From Luidia sarsii (taxonomy: Eukaryota > Echinodermata > Asteroidea > Paxillosida > Luidiidae): DNA of 64,000 nt. The stretch's first letter is position 1; each line of letters starts with the position of its first letter. Shown here one piece after another: positions 63,943 to 64,000 of this stretch. The DNA lies in the NCBI GenBank assembly GCA_949987565.1, contig OX465101.1, forward strand, positions 25,511,911-25,575,910, read 5' to 3'. A program made the position numbers and the translations under genes. The notes under the pieces are model-generated. The model had not been told where the DNA came from and did not search any database. It was given only the letters and a program-made list of their open reading frames with translations.

Positions 63943-64000
63943 TTTCGGAAATCGAATGACAAGGCCACGGGCTATGATCTGAACATAGTTTTAGCTTGAA
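63943..64000 (+). repeat. Partial monomer 139 cut by the window edge
   Basis: These are the first 58 bases of a further monomer, with an ordinary T-type head and a private A at 63957. The array clearly continues to the right. Confidence 0.97.

Larger units (their letters stand above)
1..64000 (+). repeat. Satellite array, 460-bp monomer, 139 complete head-to-tail copies plus a partial
   Basis: The sequence repeats every 460 bp from edge to edge. The same head (TTTCGGAAAT or TTCCGGAAAT) recurs at 1, 461, 921 and so on to 63943, always on the same strand. The register shifts only twice, by one base each, near 40.31 and 41.23 kb. Most differences between monomers are substitutions at a limited set of recurring sites, so monomers fall into shared types, as expected for a satellite under concerted evolution. 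Nothing interrupts the array: no mobile element, microsatellite tract, rRNA or tRNA block, or gene. Both array ends lie outside the window. The role is inferred from repeat architecture only: constitutive heterochromatin, possibly centromeric or pericentromeric. I do not recognise the satellite family. Confidence 0.99.

Noticed and set aside
1..64000. CRISPR array
   Set aside because: The repetition has no short repeat and unique spacer pattern. The whole 460-bp unit is repeated and there are no cas genes.
1..64000. Tandem RNA gene cluster (5S, snRNA, tRNA or spliced leader)
   Set aside because: No internal A/B/C box pattern, TTTT terminator after a structured region, or recognisable RNA core was found in the monomer.
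1..64000. Mobile element or retrotransposon insertion within the array
   Set aside because: Register is kept throughout and every monomer is complete, so no insertion or target-site duplication exists in the window.

Overview
This window holds one thing: a head-to-tail tandem satellite with a 460-bp monomer, running from the first base to the last. There are 139 complete monomers plus a 58-bp partial one at the right edge. All have the same orientation. I see no unique sequence, transposon, RNA gene, inversion or credible protein-coding gene. Such an array points to eukaryotic heterochromatin, probably centromeric or pericentromeric, assembled from long reads. The organism cannot be named from the sequence. 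The monomer is about 43% GC by hand count and its CpG count (about 20 per monomer) is close to random expectation. That fits a genome with little CpG methylation, such as many invertebrates, better than a heavily methylated vertebrate or plant satellite; this is a weak inference.

Numbering used throughout: unit n begins at 460n+1 for n=0-87, at 460n+2 for n=88-89 and at 460n+3 for n=90-139. Monomer position 1 is the first base of the window. Types, with key monomer positions: A (T at 238, ATG-bearing 225-227 on the minus strand); B (A at 71, usually A at 212); C (C at 3, A at 12, A at 112, T at 142, C at 231); D (A at 112, T at 142 and A at 212 with an ordinary head); E (G at 215, C at 232, C at 267, G at 308, A at 314); F (C-like head with T at 80, usually A at 167); G (B-like with TC at 255-256 and usually T at 265); H (C at 44); P (T at 186, G at 307, often T at 267); Q (T at 83, T at 186, usually C at 355); R (A at 111, G at 308, A at 333); S (G at 217, T at 238, A at 275); Y (A at 207, G at 282).

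Layout. 0-11.3 kb: A, B, C, D and E monomers in 5,060-bp and 2,760-bp higher-order periods. 11.3-21.7 kb: a 4,600-bp higher-order repeat with F, G and H monomers. 22.1-27.6 kb: a 2,760-bp six-mer present twice. 27.6-39.6 kb: a mixed zone with short duplications and hybrid monomers. 39.6-41.4 kb: a 921-bp duplication carrying the only length change in the window. 41.4-53.4 kb: P, Q and R monomers with inserted B-C dimers. 53.4-61.6 kb: a Q-R-S cycle with optional P, containing a 3,680-bp repeat. 61.6-64 kb: B and C monomers typical of the left end return.

The biology visible here is turnover of the array by unequal exchange and conversion-like transfer. Several breakpoints can be mapped inside single hybrid monomers. 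No novel gene system is present. The points most worth a second look are the near-absolute length constancy, the uneven spread of variable sites along the monomer, and the record of nested duplications.
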